Assembly (NCBI GenBank): GCA_050084985.1
Contig: JBITNC010000001.1
Location: forward strand, 131,316,001 to 131,380,000
Length of the DNA: 64,000 nucleotides
DNA from: Nageia nagi
Taxonomy: Eukaryota; Pinophyta
Reading direction: 5' to 3'
The notes beneath the pieces were generated by a model. It did no database searches, was not told the origin of the DNA, and saw only the letters and a program-made list of their open reading frames with translations. Below, in pieces: positions 36,031 through 48,400 of this stretch. Each line of letters opens with the position of its first letter. The first letter of the stretch is position 1. Position numbers and translations under genes: made by a program.

Positions 36031-37780
36031 AAATTTGTTAATTATTTTCTAGAAATAAAGAAAGAAGGATAAATAGATGCATAATAAATTAGTTTTTTAT
36101 AAGGGTAATCTTGAAAATCTAAGAAGTTACATCTACAAGATGGCAACAAGGCTTGAGAAAGGACATGATTATTTTCTTTGGTAGGGATTTGAACTTGTTT
36201 GGCTACCTTGGACCACTCAATAATGAAGTCACTAATAAGTTGACCTTGTTTTTGTTTTAATTTGTACATGTCTAAAGGATATGGTTCTTGTATGATAAAT
36301 AAAATAATATTTCTAAGAAAACTTTAACAACATCATCAAAACATGTAATACTCTTAATAGGTAGATTAGTAAACCACAAGAATGATTCAACTTTTAATCT
36401 AAGATGAAATAATTTAGCCAACAATTCATCATCATTTTCAATGGAAGCAAATTCTAAGGGATACCTTTGAAAATGAACTCAAGGATCAAAATTACCATTA
36501 AAAATAGTAAATATTACCACTTTGTCATACCTTCTCTAGCAAATACAATGGAAAAAGTTGTTGTCACTACCTCTTGGGATCGCAGGTGCAACCATGTTGA
36601 TGCATGTCATGATGGAATACTTATAAGTCTTCAACTCTATCAATTCATGCATTTCATCATCTAGAGGTATAGGTGGTAATGGTACATTGATATTTGCATT
36701 CTTTTCCTTTGTTAAACTTGTAAATAAACCAAAGCAATGAACCTTTTCTTATTCTAAAGTTCTTACCAAATTGTTAAATAGTTCTATTTGACATTCTAGT
36801 TTAGTAGCACTGTATTCTCTATTAAGATTTAGAAACTTTAATTCTCTCTTTAAAACATCAAATTTTACATTTGACTAGCCTGATCTTCATCTCATGCTAA
36901 ATATGATTGTTGGATTAGGTTCATCCATCTAGGATTTAGGGATGTATTATTGTTGGGGTTCTTCATTTTTTCAAATATTGATCAAATATTCTTCATCAAT
37001 ATTATCTTTGAACATATCATCATATTTAAGAGTTATACGTGGGATGAAAATCATAGATTAGGAAAAGAAAGGATATTATTCTAATCAGATAATGGATCAA
37101 TGGTGCTATGTACAACATCATCATTAGGGTTATGCACAATTTCAATGGTTTGGTTTGGAATCTAGGGTTCAATAATAGGGTTGGGGATAGGATGCTATAA
37201 GAAAGAAACTTGGAAAGGTTTGAAAAACTTTTAAGATTGTCAATAAGGCATTAAGGTCATATACTATTGGGTTTGTTCAATCATATGCCTTTGTTTGGTA
37301 TATTTGGGATCAAAATCTAGGGTAGAACCTAGGAGGTGTTTAACTTCGGTATCAACTTCTTACAAAGTTTAGACAAGAAAGGGAATATACTCCTTCATAG
37401 CTAATAATTTACAATCTTATGGAAGAGACAAAATTTTAGTGAATATATCTAAGGTATTGGATGGAATCCCATTAAGGTTTTCTTGATTAATTTCTTCTTT
37501 TTCTAAACCACATGGCTACAATCTTTCAAAGAGCTTTCATATTCATCATCTAGGTGCAATCTTTGTACTCTTTTGCTTTGTCTTCTAGGTGCATTGGCAT
37601 AATTCTTGTGTACACTAGTATTTTTTGTTGGAACAATAGGACAATAAAGATTTGCATGATCTTTAGTAATGGGTGTATCCATTTTTGAAACACTTGAAAT
37701 GAGAGATTATTCCTATCCAAAAACCTAGGGTTTTGGCACAACTAGTGAAGGATAAAGCAATGTATTAAAAAAGAAGTCAA
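36030..37780 (-). pseudogene. Ty3/gypsy gag remnant
   Basis: The minus-strand frame 36269-36042 reads MYKLKQKQGQLISDFIIEW, VAKQVQIPTKENN, LSQALLPS and KKLIYYASIY, which fits the retrotransposon gag domain (LxxLKQKxGESVxDFIxRW...LxxGLLPxL). Upstream sequence to 37780 is decayed and gives only short frames, e.g. 37741-37550 with FQVFQKWIHPLLKIMQIF. No protease or RT was seen to the left, so pol is missing or unreadable. Confidence 0.55.
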
Positions 37781-37790
37781 GTTCACCAAT

Positions 37791-38492
37791 TGTTATAATT
37801 GAAATAATAATTATCATAATTATTTACAAAATAATTACATTCTCTAATTAACTATGAAAGCAAGAAATCAATGACATGAGAGATGATAATAATCAAATTG
37901 ACCTTAACCTATCAAAATTGTATTAACAAAATATACAAACCTATGATAATGAATAGAGGTGAGATTCAATTGAAAGAGGATGAATGATTAGATTTTATGA
38001 AATACGAAGCCACCAATCTAGAATCAACCCAATGGTAGTGCCAAAAACCTAGCGATAATGCTCAGCTACCTTTCCAAAATTACTCATCTTAAAGCTTATG
38101 TTGTAATCCCATCTTTGATGCACCAAATTTGAACCATGAAGGGATGAAAGATTGCAAGAGTGTAGAGCTCAGAGTATAATAAATCCAAAGATGATAGGTG
38201 GCATTTAGAAACATAGATCAAGATTGACACAAGTATGTTGCCACCTATCAAGGATTTGAGATTATATCATATCATGTTATATCTTTCATCATGTATAATG
38301 CCTTTACCTTTATAGGCAATGGGTCTAGTGCTAAGGTTCCTCCTTACACTTATTATGATGTGGAGCTGACCTATTACCTCAAAACATAAAGGTAGATGAG
38401 AGTGCACATGGAAAATAGCATTTATTTAATAAATTATTTCTAATATCTAAAAAATTATTTTAATTAAATCGATATTATTTTAGGTGTTAACA
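37791..38492 (-). repeat. Candidate 5' LTR of the gypsy gag remnant
   Basis: Starts TGTTATAATTG and ends GGTGTTAACA on the plus strand (about 702 bp, TG...CA). On the minus strand the neighbouring sequence reads ATTGGTGAACTTGACTTC, a plausible PBS starting TGG. It lies just upstream of the gag remnant in the right orientation. No second LTR is present, so this rests on the termini alone. Confidence 0.4.
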
Positions 38493-38784
38493 ATATTTTA
38501 TTTATTTCTTAGTGAACCAAGATCCAACCTTGACCATTTTGGGATATTATTTTGAGATGATATTGATATCAATTAATTCCTCATTTAGCCTTATCATCTC
38601 ATCACTCATTTGATAATTAATTGATAATGACCCCAACCATTTGATCATCTATGTCATAAAACTTAGGCACACACAATCTCCCTCTCCTAACTATCTAGTC
38701 ATACTCCTATTTTTAATGATAAATGATGAAAATAGGCTAAGGTAGTACATAATATCTTAGTATTTGTCCAAATTTTGAGCCATA

Positions 38785-38789
38785 ATATG
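38785..38789. repeat. Target-site duplication of element B (left)
   Basis: ATATG directly before the TGAAGG start of the B left LTR. The same ATATG follows the end of the split right LTR at 55548-55552, which ties the two halves together across the nested insertion. Confidence 0.88.
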
Positions 38790-39280
38790 TGAAGGAATTA
38801 GCTCTACACTAATCTTTAAGGTCCAAGACTATAGGAAACATAATCATTCAACATCTACAAGCTAATAACACCATTCACATAAGATAACACCAATATAATG
38901 TGGTTCGTCCCTCCTTGGGAGTACATCCACAACTAGATCTCAATTCTCAAACTATGCACCCTCTTACAACAATTCCTTTCTCTCCTACACAAACTAGTAG
39001 AGTAATCTTACTCCAAAAACTTAGTTATGTTACAAGAGGAGAGGCCCTCTATTTATAGCATGAGAGCACCTCCCTAACCTCTCTTTAACCCAAGGGTAAG
39101 GTTAGGGTTACAATAAATATATTACCTAACTTTAACCTACCAACTAACCACTTGGTAAGGTTAAAGTTTACATAATAAAGAATTCAATTAATCCCTTAAG
39201 GTATCTAAATATCCTTTAAGTGATTAATTGAATTTACAAGGAGTTTAGATATTCATAATATTTCATTACAAATTCTAACA
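38790..39280 (-). repeat. Element B 3' LTR
   Basis: 491 bp, TGAAGGAATTAG...CTAACA, followed by the polypurine tract (AAGGGGGAG on the minus strand, 39281-39289). Confidence 0.92.
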
Positions 39281-39764
39281 CTCCCCCTTAATGCAATATT
39301 TGGATAGAGCATAGAAGAGAGAGAGTAAGAGAGAGTTCTCCTCCATACAGATACAAGTGGAGATGAGAACATTTACATATTTGAGAATCTTTTTGAGAAC
39401 TAGTTTGAGACTCACTACATTACCATTTGACAAAATGGTTTACAATACAATCATTAACCACAACTGGTTTCATTGTACATAGTAGTCGATCAACTTTAAG
39501 CTGACATGTGAGTCTCCATGAGCTTGCTTACACAAGGTGAGTAACTTGCATTTCTAAAGAAGATCCTACATGCTACAAGCAAATCATGAACAAAATTAGT
39601 TAGATGCATCATATATTCATTTTATTAATAAGAGAATCAAATAATTCCATCTTATAAATAATTGATCAATGGTGCACTATAAGTCATCATGGAGATGTCA
39701 AGCCATCACTCATAGTCACCTGTTGTATATAGACAAGTGTTGATTATTAATAGAGCATAAAAAA

Positions 39765-40072
39765 TTGTACAACAAGTTTCTCACGTAGAGCAAACTTACC
39801 ACAGAGGTATAAAATGTACAAGAAGTTCCTCACACAGAGCGAACTTACCATGAAGGTATATCAATTATATGCTCAAAAAATTGTACAACAAGTTTCTCAT
39901 GCAGAGCAAACTTACCACAGAGGTATAAAATGTACAAGTTTCTCACACAGAGCAAACTTACCATGGAGGTATAAAATGTACAACAAGTTTCTCATGCAAA
40001 GCAAACTTACCATGGAGGTATAAAATGTACAACAAGTTTCTCACATAGAGCAGACTTACCACAGAGGTATAT
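39765..40072 (-). repeat. Element B 3' noncoding minisatellite, six units
   Basis: Six imperfect units of about 50 bp with the core AAGTTTCTCAYRYAGAGC and AAACTTACCA, lying between the pol stop and the polypurine tract. Element C has four units at the matching place. Confidence 0.85.
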
Positions 40073-40141
40073 CATAATCAACACTATATAACAACAAAAA
40101 AAGAGCCTCTTAGAGGTGAAGTTTTCATCACTAACAAAAGT

Positions 40142-43100
40142 TCAAACTTCACTCCCCCTTGAGGGCAACTTCACCAACCTGAGAGAATCCCTAAGCTTGC
40201 TGAACTGAGCTTCAGGAAGGGGCTTGGTGAATAAATCAATAGAGTTTTTAGTAGATGGACAATACTCCAAGTGTATGATGTCATCTAGAACCTTCTCCTT
40301 GATAAAATGGGCTTGGATTTCCACATGTTTGGTTCTCTAATGGAACACAATATTCTTAGCCAAAGAGATAGCCGATTGATTATCTAAAGAAATAAGAGAT
40401 GGGCCATTTTGCTCATACCTAATTTTGTTCAGAAGATGCCTTAGCCAAATAGCTTCTTGGGTGGCAATAGACATGGCTTGATATTTGGCTTCGATGGTAA
40501 AAAGAGTCACAGTAGGTTGCTTCTTGGAAGCCCAAGAGATAGCACCCAAACCAATGCTAAACACATATGCAGAGGTTGATTTTTTGTCATCTCTATCTCC
40601 CCCATAATCAAAATTTGAGAACCCAGAGAGAACAATTAAGGGCACTTTGGAATACTTAAGTGTAAGATCCTTTGTCCCTGCTACATACCTCAAGATTTGC
40701 TTAACAGCATTAAGGTGTTCAATATATGGTTTTTGCATGAACCGTGCCATCAGATTCACTGCAAAGGCAATATCAGGTTGAGAGATAGTCAGATACAGAA
40801 GACTATCGATCAATTACCTATAAACTGTAGCATTAGCCAACTGAGAATCTAAGCTTAGAGATATAATGATTCTAGGAGAAATAGGTATTGCAGCATATCT
40901 ACACTCCTCCATTCCAAACTTTTGCAATATGTCTGATATATACTTATATTGACTAAGATAAGTACAATCTTTATGTTGGTATACTTGCATCCCGAGATAG
41001 TAATGCAATAGACCTAGATCAGTCATTTCAAATGTTGCCTTCAATTTGGATATGCACTCTTGGATGATTTCAATATTATTACCAGTTATGAGAAGATCAT
41101 CCACATAAAGGAGAATTAAGACCATGTCTTTTCCTTGATTGAGTACATAGAGATCTGAGTCAGAGAAGCACTTGGAAAAACCAATATCTGCAAAGAATCC
41201 TGAAAGTTTCTTGTACCATGCTCTAGGTGCTTGCTTAAGTCCATACAAAGACTTCTTTAGCTTGCACACAAAAGACTCTTTACCTTCTAGAATAAATCCA
41301 TCTAGTTGATTCATGTAGATTTCTACATCCAATTCACCATTGAGAAATGCACTCTTAACATCAAGTTGAAAAACTTTCCATCCTTGAGCTGTAGAAAGAG
41401 TAAGGATTATCCTGATAGTAGGCATCTTGGCCACAGGAGCAAAGGTTTCCTCATAATCAATACCATATTTCTGAGCGAATCCTTTAGCCACTAACCTTGC
41501 TTTGTATTTTTCAATTTCTCCATCAGAATTGTACTTGACCTTGTATATCCATTTATTTCTAATCACATTTTTCTCATTGGGATAAGGAACCAAATCCTAA
41601 GTTTCATTTTTCATGAGCGCCTCGTACTCAACTTTCATAGCTTCCATCCAACACTCTTGCTTGGAAGCTTCTTTGAAGGTTGATGGCTCATTTGTATTAT
41701 CAATTTTGGCAAATAAAGATTTATTCAAGGTCATACTCCTTGTAATTCTTTGAGCTGGAGAATTTTGCTCTTGTGGTGACTTCCCTGCATTATCATCCAA
41801 CCAGTTAGGTGTAGGCAAAGAATCATCTGAATCAGACACCTTAGCATGAGAAGTCATATCCTTAGGAAGTTCATTGAACTTGACATCCCTGAAAACAAAG
41901 ACTATTTTATGGGATGAGGAGTAGAGCCTGTAACCTCTATGCTAATTATCATACCCCACAAAGATGCATTTTTTTGATCTTTTATCCAACTTCTTTCTTT
42001 TCTCTAAGGTAATGAAGGCAAATGCATCACAACTGAAGACCCTAAAGTGTGAGATGTTAGGTTTCTTTCCTGTCCATGCTTCATACGAAGTTTTACCTTC
42101 AACTACTTTAGTAGGACACCTATTTAGGGTGTGAATAGTAGTGTGAACAGCTTCACCCCATAAGAAACTAGGAAGGTTACCCAACATGCACCTTGCCATT
42201 TCCATAATGGTTCAATTCTTCCTTTTAGCAAATCCATTTTGTTGAGGGGTGTAAGGGATTGTGAATTACCACTTGATCCCATGTTTAACACAATAGTCGT
42301 TAAACTCATTGCTATTATACTCACCCCCATTATCCGATCTTAACATCTTGATCTTAAAATCAATTTGATTTTCAACAAGAACCTTGAAATCTTTAAACCT
42401 ATCAAAAGTTTGATCCTTGTTCTCAAGTAGATAACCAAATGTCATCCTGTTGAAGTCATTAATGAAGGTCAGAACATAAGAAGCTCCCCCTAGAGACTTA
42501 GTCTGAAACAGACCCATCAAATCTGAATGCACAAGTTGAAGAGGATGAGTAGCCCGAGTTGCCTTATCTTTTTCAAACTTTTGCCTATTCATCTTTCCTA
42601 GAATGCACCTTTCACAAAGACCAATTGTGGGTGAAATATTAGGTAAACCTTCCATAAGTTCTTGATTTTTCATATCTTGAATACTCTTATGGTTAAGGTG
42701 CCCTAATTTTTGATGCCAAAGATTACCCTTTGAACAAACATTTGCAGCAAGACACATCTTTGAAGGAACTTGATCCATAATATAAAGGTCATCCTTTACT
42801 GATCCTTTCATCAAGGTGGCAAGTTCTTTCTTAACACATCAGGAGTGTGAGGTAAACTCAAATGAGTATCCTTTCCTTGTAATCTAAATTATGGAGATAA
42901 GATTCATCCTTAGTTTAGGTACATAAAAGACATTATCAAGAACCTTTCCATGAATCTTCACACTCCCTATTCCTTGAACATTAAGGACTAAATTATCACC
43001 TATCACAACTACATCCTTCTTGTACTTATGAAAGTTTTCAAACTTATCATTTTCATAACAAATGTGATTAGTGCATCCTGAATCAACAATCCAATCATTT

Positions 43101-44059
43101 GAAATAGTTTGAGTCACTGAGTAGTAGACAACAGTAGCAACATGCTTGTTCTTCTTTTTATTATTGAAATTTTTCATATTTGCATTTCCCTTACCTTTTT
43201 GAGCAAATTTCTTTTTACGACAATCATACTCTTTGTGCCCAAAGATGCCACAAAAGTTACAATTTCCATCAAACTTTTCCTTAGGTGTTGGATTGCTTGA
43301 TCCAACTTTGTCATTTCTTTACTTGAAGTTGCCATTATTGTTGCCCTTTTTCTCATACTTCTTGAAGGTGATTGAGGATTTGTTATCTTTGGATTTATAA
43401 TGATTGAACTTCTTCTTGAAAGGAGTTTTGGTTGCTCCTAGAGCAATGTTATTATCTTTTGGAGAAAAGTTCAACATTTTTTTATTCAAAGTTTCCTCAT
43501 GCTTCAGAAGGAGTCTAGAAAGGTTATCAAGAGAGATGACATCTTCTTCATCATCAAGCCTAGTTTCCATATCTGTGACAAAGTTACTGAACTTTGTAGA
43601 AAGGCTTTGAAGAATGATGAAGACCATGAACTCATCATTGATCCAGTTGCACCCATAGCCAATTAGTTGTGTCCAGAGGTCAATGATTTTGTTTAAGTAA
43701 ATAGAAGCACTTTCATCTTCACCTTGATGATATTGCAACAACTTTTGTAAAATAGTGAACCTCCTTGAAAATTTTGACCCAAGGTAAATTTTCTTCAGTC
43801 TATCCCAAGCTTCCTTTGCTGATGTTGAAGAAGAGATCATGAGAAGTACATCATATGAAACTGCATGATAAATCATTGAAGTTGCTAACTCATTCTTTGA
43901 GTTGTAGATTTCAAGAGCCTTCTCATCTGTAGGAGCGACCAAGTCTTCATTAACTATCTGCCATAGCTTCCTTGCTTGTAACTCAGCTTTCATATGAGGT
44001 TCCCATATGCTGAAGTTGGAACCGTCAAGTATCTGCTTGGGTATGAAGGTTTCAACCAT
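40142..44059 (-). pseudogene. Element B gag-pol (copia), inactivated by in-frame stops
   Basis: One continuous minus-strand frame from MVETFIPKQILDGSNFSIW to the end KLPSRGSEV. Gag (44059-43320) has the UBN2/DUF4219-type copia pattern. The zinc knuckle CNFCGIFGHKEYDC (about 43270-43225) is a canonical CX2CX4HX4C. Protease WIVDSGCTNHI follows near 43090. The GAG-preintegrase block LWHQKLGHLNHKS and CERCILGKM are at 42740-42600. Integrase has VHSDLMG and SDNGGEYNS, but the catalytic Glu is Lys (QQNGFAKRKN). RT has the LLYVDDLLITG active site (about 41110). RNase H has GGDRDDKKSTSAY, but AKYQAMS where C has AEYRAMS. About ten stops lie at, for example, 43316, 42882, 42250, 41942, 41597, 40814 and 40337. 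No net frameshift is seen. At least half of the stops are CAA>TAA, CGA>TGA or TGG>TAG changes relative to C. Confidence 0.93.
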
Positions 44060-44349
44060 TGCTACACAAAAGTAAATAAGCAAGAAGAATGAATAAATTT
44101 CTACAATTTACCATCTATACAAATCAAACATTGATAAGTAAACATATTCCACATGTGCAAACTTATAAACCAAGATCCGTAGAAGGATAAAGTTGAGGTT
44201 ATTTTCTTATATAGAATTAGGCCTTCACCTAGATGCCCACAAAGTGGAGCCCAAGTACTACCAATCCTCAACCAGTTCACCTTGGTCAGTAATATACTCT
44301 CTCAAGGAGAAGTACCAACTATTTTCAAAGGATCCGACGTATCTTGGAC

Positions 44350-45600
44350 CGGCCAATTTAATTATCTTGTTTAAGGTTTTCAAGTTTTCCTCCTAGGTTA
44401 TCAGGATAATCCCTAAATGGACATGCGGACATGTGGTATCACTACACACATGCCTATCCACCTAATAGAGTTATGTCCTATCCAATAGAGGTCTTAGGGG
44501 CTATTAAGATGGATTTACCACCACTTGGTTCTTCAGACTAAAAAGGCTCCAGTCTACCCTATCCTCACCTCATGGCTCCCCAAACAAGTCATGTTATGAA
44601 AAAGGACGTGCAGATGTGTTCATTTTAGGGGTTACTTTCAATATTTTGCATTTTGCAAGTTTAAAGCAATTATGCAAAAATATAAAGTAAAGTATTAAAA
44701 ATACATCATCCATAAGAACTTGAAACCTTAAGAGTCCAATGGGTTTTGTACTAACCCCTAAAGGACATTTTTACATTTTGCATACTTGTTCAAGTTCATA
44801 AATTCATTCAACACTTTAATGAATTTAAAAAGGCTAAGTCCTACTTAGCATTAATCCATAACTTAAAAATTAAGTAATAAACATGCTTTATTCTTACACA
44901 AGATTAAGTGGCATGCATTACAAATTTAGCATGCAAGATCTAGATAAAGTTTTAAGTAAAAAAAACTATACAAATTCCCCCCTTTTTTACTTAAAATTTT
45001 ATCCCTAAAAACTTGTAAAAAAATTGTCTTTTAAGTATGCATTTATATTTTAAGTAAAAAATTTCCCTTGTTTACTTAAAAAATAGCATAGGTTTCCCTT
45101 ACTTAGGTAAAAAAATCCCTTAAAGTGTTAATGTTACACTAATATTTATCATTTTACCTAAGTAAATTGCCAAACTTTAAAAGTATTTAAGGCAAAATAA
45201 AAAAATATACTCCTAAAGAATTAACTTTATTTGCCACATTTTTCTAAAAAATTGGATAGCATTGAAGAGTAATGATGTATCTACTTACTTTAAAGTATTA
45301 TAGTCATCATGACAATGCTTAAAGTTGGAGTATAAGTACTTCTAAGTGCATTTAATAGGAACCAATGACTTGTAAACAAAAAAATATTAAATGCCTACCA
45401 AAAAGTATACGTTTACTTCTTGGGAGCTTGCAAGTATTAATGAAAAAAGGAAGGAGACCTATGCATAGTTAATGCTACTTTTACCTCAAACACTCCAAGT
45501 AAATAAAAAAATACTCCAAGTTAGAAAAAAAATAAATGCTCAATAACTATGTTGAAAAAAAAAAATTGGAAAGGCCACATGAGTAGAAGGGAGGTGATGG
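44350..45600 (-). other. Element B leader shared with A and C
   Basis: Noncoding, homologous to 10229-11600 (A) and 51855-52860 (C). It carries the same order of ACTTAAA/TAAGTAAA-rich blocks. No gene. Confidence 0.75.
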
Positions 45601-45607
45601 TGGCCAT

Positions 45608-45755
45608 GTGTAGGAGCATTAAGCTGATGCGCCTGACTCTAGATCAGAAGGTTGCATGTTTGTTTCATGTTGGGTTCAAGTTTCCTGATCATTCTTCTCC
45701 CCCTCACACTCTGAGTAGTGTAATGGACAGTGGACACACTGGTAGAGTCGTGTAG
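45608..45755 (+). mobile_element. tRNA-Trp-derived SINE-like insertion in element B
   Basis: Relative to C, element B has about 136 extra bases between two copies of GTGTAG (45608-45613 and 45750-45755). The insert starts with a degenerate tRNA-Trp: TGACTCTAGATCAGAAGG (anticodon arm, CCA changed to CTA) and GGTTGCATGTTTGTTTCATG (T arm), ending TTGGGTTCA at about 45678. This follows plant tRNA-Trp with few changes, mostly transitions. A body of about 70 bp unrelated to tRNA follows. Head, body and flanking duplication together suggest a short SINE, on the strand opposite to B. No A-tail is clear. Confidence 0.6.
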
Positions 45756-46240
45756 AGGTTGAGAGGCTAGGTGGTATAGGGCTGACAAAGGGTTGAGCAA
45801 CCATCACACTTAGCCATGGGAAGTAGGATGATAGGCCTTGCTAGTCTTGAGTGGCTTGGTAAAGAGCTACATCGTGGTGCACACAGTAGCAATTACCAAT
45901 GATCATTAGGGTTTACTAGGGATCTCCCTGCCATTTGGCCAAAAATACCATGTGATGCTACGTGTGGCATCGTGCAACATCCATCATGTCATGGACCTCC
46001 TGCTCAGATCTCCTCACTTCATGCCACATCCTAAGATTTGACCTCACAACCTCCAAGACCAACTTAAAGATGCAAAATTCTGAAGCATACACCCAACTTC
46101 AGGGAGAGAGATAAAAAAAAAGGAACTTAGATTGATCGTGCAATTCAAACTCTTGACCTTGAAAGGAGTTCAAGATTTACTGATACACTGAAATTTGTGA
46201 GCTCGGATAAAAAATGGTAGACTTAGGGGAATTGGGGTGC
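45756..46240. other. Element B cargo, unidentified part
   Basis: Less AT-rich than the leader. The first 60 bp resemble C at 52905-52970 (GTTGAGAGGCTAGGTGG). The remainder has no match in A or C and encodes nothing I recognise. Confidence 0.4.
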
Positions 46241-46242
46241 AG

Positions 46243-46443
46243 CTAGTGTAGATAAAGGGAGTGCAACACCATTGCAAACCCTTTCAACATATCCATCTTG
46301 TGCATATCATTTGACCATTGTAGTCCATAAGACTGCATTTCGATGAGGCATTCTGTCAAACAATTCGTAGACCCTTTCAATGTATCCATTTTGTGCATAT
46401 CCATTTTAATATTAGGATTAAAGCATTTTGTGTTCATCCACAT
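46243..46443 (-). pseudogene. PPR gene fragment carried by element B
   Basis: Minus strand, frame GYAQNGYIERVYELFDRM, then PHRNAVLWTTMV, a stop and YAQDGYVERVCNG. Two consecutive PPR motifs of the PLS class with the VSWT-type anchor (here VLWT). It lies in the cargo part of B between leader and PBS, in the sense orientation of B. C has related motifs at 53700-53780 (ELFDRLPHRTVVLWTAMV), so the common ancestor of B and C probably already carried a PPR piece. Confidence 0.75.
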
Positions 46444-46454
46444 TTTTATTTTAT

Positions 46455-46733
46455 ATATATATATATTTTATATATACAAAAAAAAATGCTAATAAATATA
46501 TATATTTTTAAAATATATATATGCAAAAATCATAAATTTTATGACAAAAAGAACTCCCATAAACCCCTTTTTTTTATAAATACATATATTTTAGAATATA
46601 TTGTAAATATTTTAGGAGTAAAATAGGAACTAGAGTAGTAGTTTAGAAAAGAACACTCTATAATATGTAAAAAATACACCAATTTTTATTTCCCAAAGAG
46701 AAAAACTTATTTGAAACACAAAGAAATGCAATA

Positions 46734-46796
<63 letters not shown>

Positions 46797-46860
46797 TAAC
46801 CCCAATTTTTATAAAAATAGCCATAAGCTAATCAATAAAAAATTGCAACTTAAAAAAAAG
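46455..46860. repeat. AT-rich tract with (ATAC)n-(AT)n microsatellite
   Basis: Low-complexity part of B. CATA repeats from about 46735 to 46763 pass into a (TA)n run to about 46797. Shorter TATATA runs occur near 46455-46525. Confidence 0.85.
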
Positions 46861-47041
46861 GGTTAGTAATCAATTGCATCATTTTAAGCATACTAACACA
46901 TCTTCAAAGAATTATGTTAGTATCACAATAATAAAAAAAATAATAAAAAAAATTATACCTTCTCTTGATTTTACCTCAACAATGGAGTGTAGGTTGAGAA
47001 ATAAAGGCCTTCAAGATGTTGAAGAAGAGCTTCCACACCAA

Positions 47042-47053
47042 GCTCTAATACCA
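47042..47053 (-). other. Element B primer binding site (mutated)
   Basis: TGGTATTAGAGC on the minus strand, one transition from TGGTATCAGAGC in A and C, two bases from the LTR at 47056. Confidence 0.85.
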
Positions 47054-47055
47054 AT

Positions 47056-47176
47056 TGAAGGAATTAGCTCTACACTAATCCTCAAGGTCCAAGACTATAG
47101 GAAACATAATCATTCAACATCTACAAGCTAATAACACCATCCACACAAGATAACACCAATATAATATGGTTCCTCC
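47056..47176 (-). repeat. Element B 5' LTR, first part
   Basis: 121 bp starting TGAAGGAATTAG. It ends at GGTTCCTCC, where element C was inserted. The LTR resumes at 55178 after the CCTCC duplication. Confidence 0.9.
47172..47176. repeat. Target-site duplication of element C (left)
   Basis: CCTCC before the TGAAGG start of C, repeated at 55173-55177 directly after C. The site is inside the B LTR. Confidence 0.88.
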
Positions 47177-47635
47177 TGAAGGATTTAGACCTACTCTACT
47201 CCTCAAGGTCCAAGACTAGGAAACTCAATCATACAAAAGATAACACAAATATAATGTGGTTCCTCCCTCCTTGGGAGTACATCCACAACTAGTTCTCAAT
47301 TCTCAAACTATGCACCTCTTACAATAATTCTCTTTCTCTCCTACACAACTAGTAGAGTAATCTTACTCCAAAAACTTAGTTATATTACAAGAGGAGAGGC
47401 CCTCTATTTATAGCTTGAGAGCACCTCCCTAACCTCTCTTTAACCTAAGGGTAAGGTTAGGGTTACAATAAATGTATCACCTAACTTTAACCTACCAACT
47501 AACCACATGGTAAAGTCAAAGTCTACATAATAAAGAATTCAATTAATCCCTTAAGGTATCTATATATCCTTTAAGTGATTAATTGAATTTACAAGGAGTT
47601 TAGATATTCACAATATTTCATTACAAATTCTAACA
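47177..47635 (-). repeat. Element C 3' LTR
   Basis: 459 bp, TGAAGGATTTAG...CTAACA, followed by the polypurine tract at 47636-47644. Shorter than the 489-491-bp LTRs of A and B, mainly because CATTCAACATCTACAAGC and neighbouring bases are missing. Confidence 0.92.
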
Positions 47636-48120
47636 CTCCCCCTTAATGCAATATTGGGATAGAGCGTAGAAGAGAGAAGAGAGAGAGTAAGAGAGAGTTC
47701 TCCTCCATAGAGATATAAGTGGAGATGAGAACATTTACATATTTGAGAATCTTTTTGAGAACTAGTTTGAGACTCACTACATTACCATTTGACAAAAATG
47801 GTTTACAATACAATCATTAACCATAACTGGTTTCACTGTACATAGTAGTCGATCAACTTTAAGCTGACATGTGAGTCTCCATGAGCTTGCTTACACAAGG
47901 TGAGTAACCTACATTTCTAAAGAAGATCCTGCATGCTACAAGCAACTCATGAACAAAATCAGTTAGATGCATCATATATTCAAATAAGAGAATCATATAA
48001 TGCCATCTTATAAATAACTGATCAATGGTGCACTATAAGTCATCACAGAGATGCCAAGCCATCACTCATAGTCACCTGTTGTATATAGTCATGTGTTGAT
48101 TTTTAATAGAGCATATAAAA

Positions 48121-48332
48121 TTGTACAACAAGTTTCTCATGCAGAGCAAACTTACCATGAAGGTATAGAATGTACAAGAAGTTCCTCATGCAGAGCAAAC
48201 TTACCATGGAGGTATATCAATTATATGCTCAAAAAATTGTACAATAAGTTTCTCATGCAGAGCAAACTTACCATGGAGGTATAAAATGTACAACAAGTTT
48301 CTCATGTAGAGCAAACTTACCATGGAGGTATA
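48121..48332 (-). repeat. Element C 3' noncoding minisatellite, four units
   Basis: Same roughly 50-bp unit as in B (39765-40072), but four copies instead of six. Confidence 0.85.
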
Positions 48333-48400
48333 TCATAATCAACACAATATAACAACAAAAAAGGCCTCTTAGAGGTGAATTTGTCATGACTAACAAAAGT

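Noticed and set aside
24764-46797. CRISPR-like arrays or structured satellites at the AT and ATAC repeats
   Set aside because: These are simple microsatellites without repeat-spacer structure.
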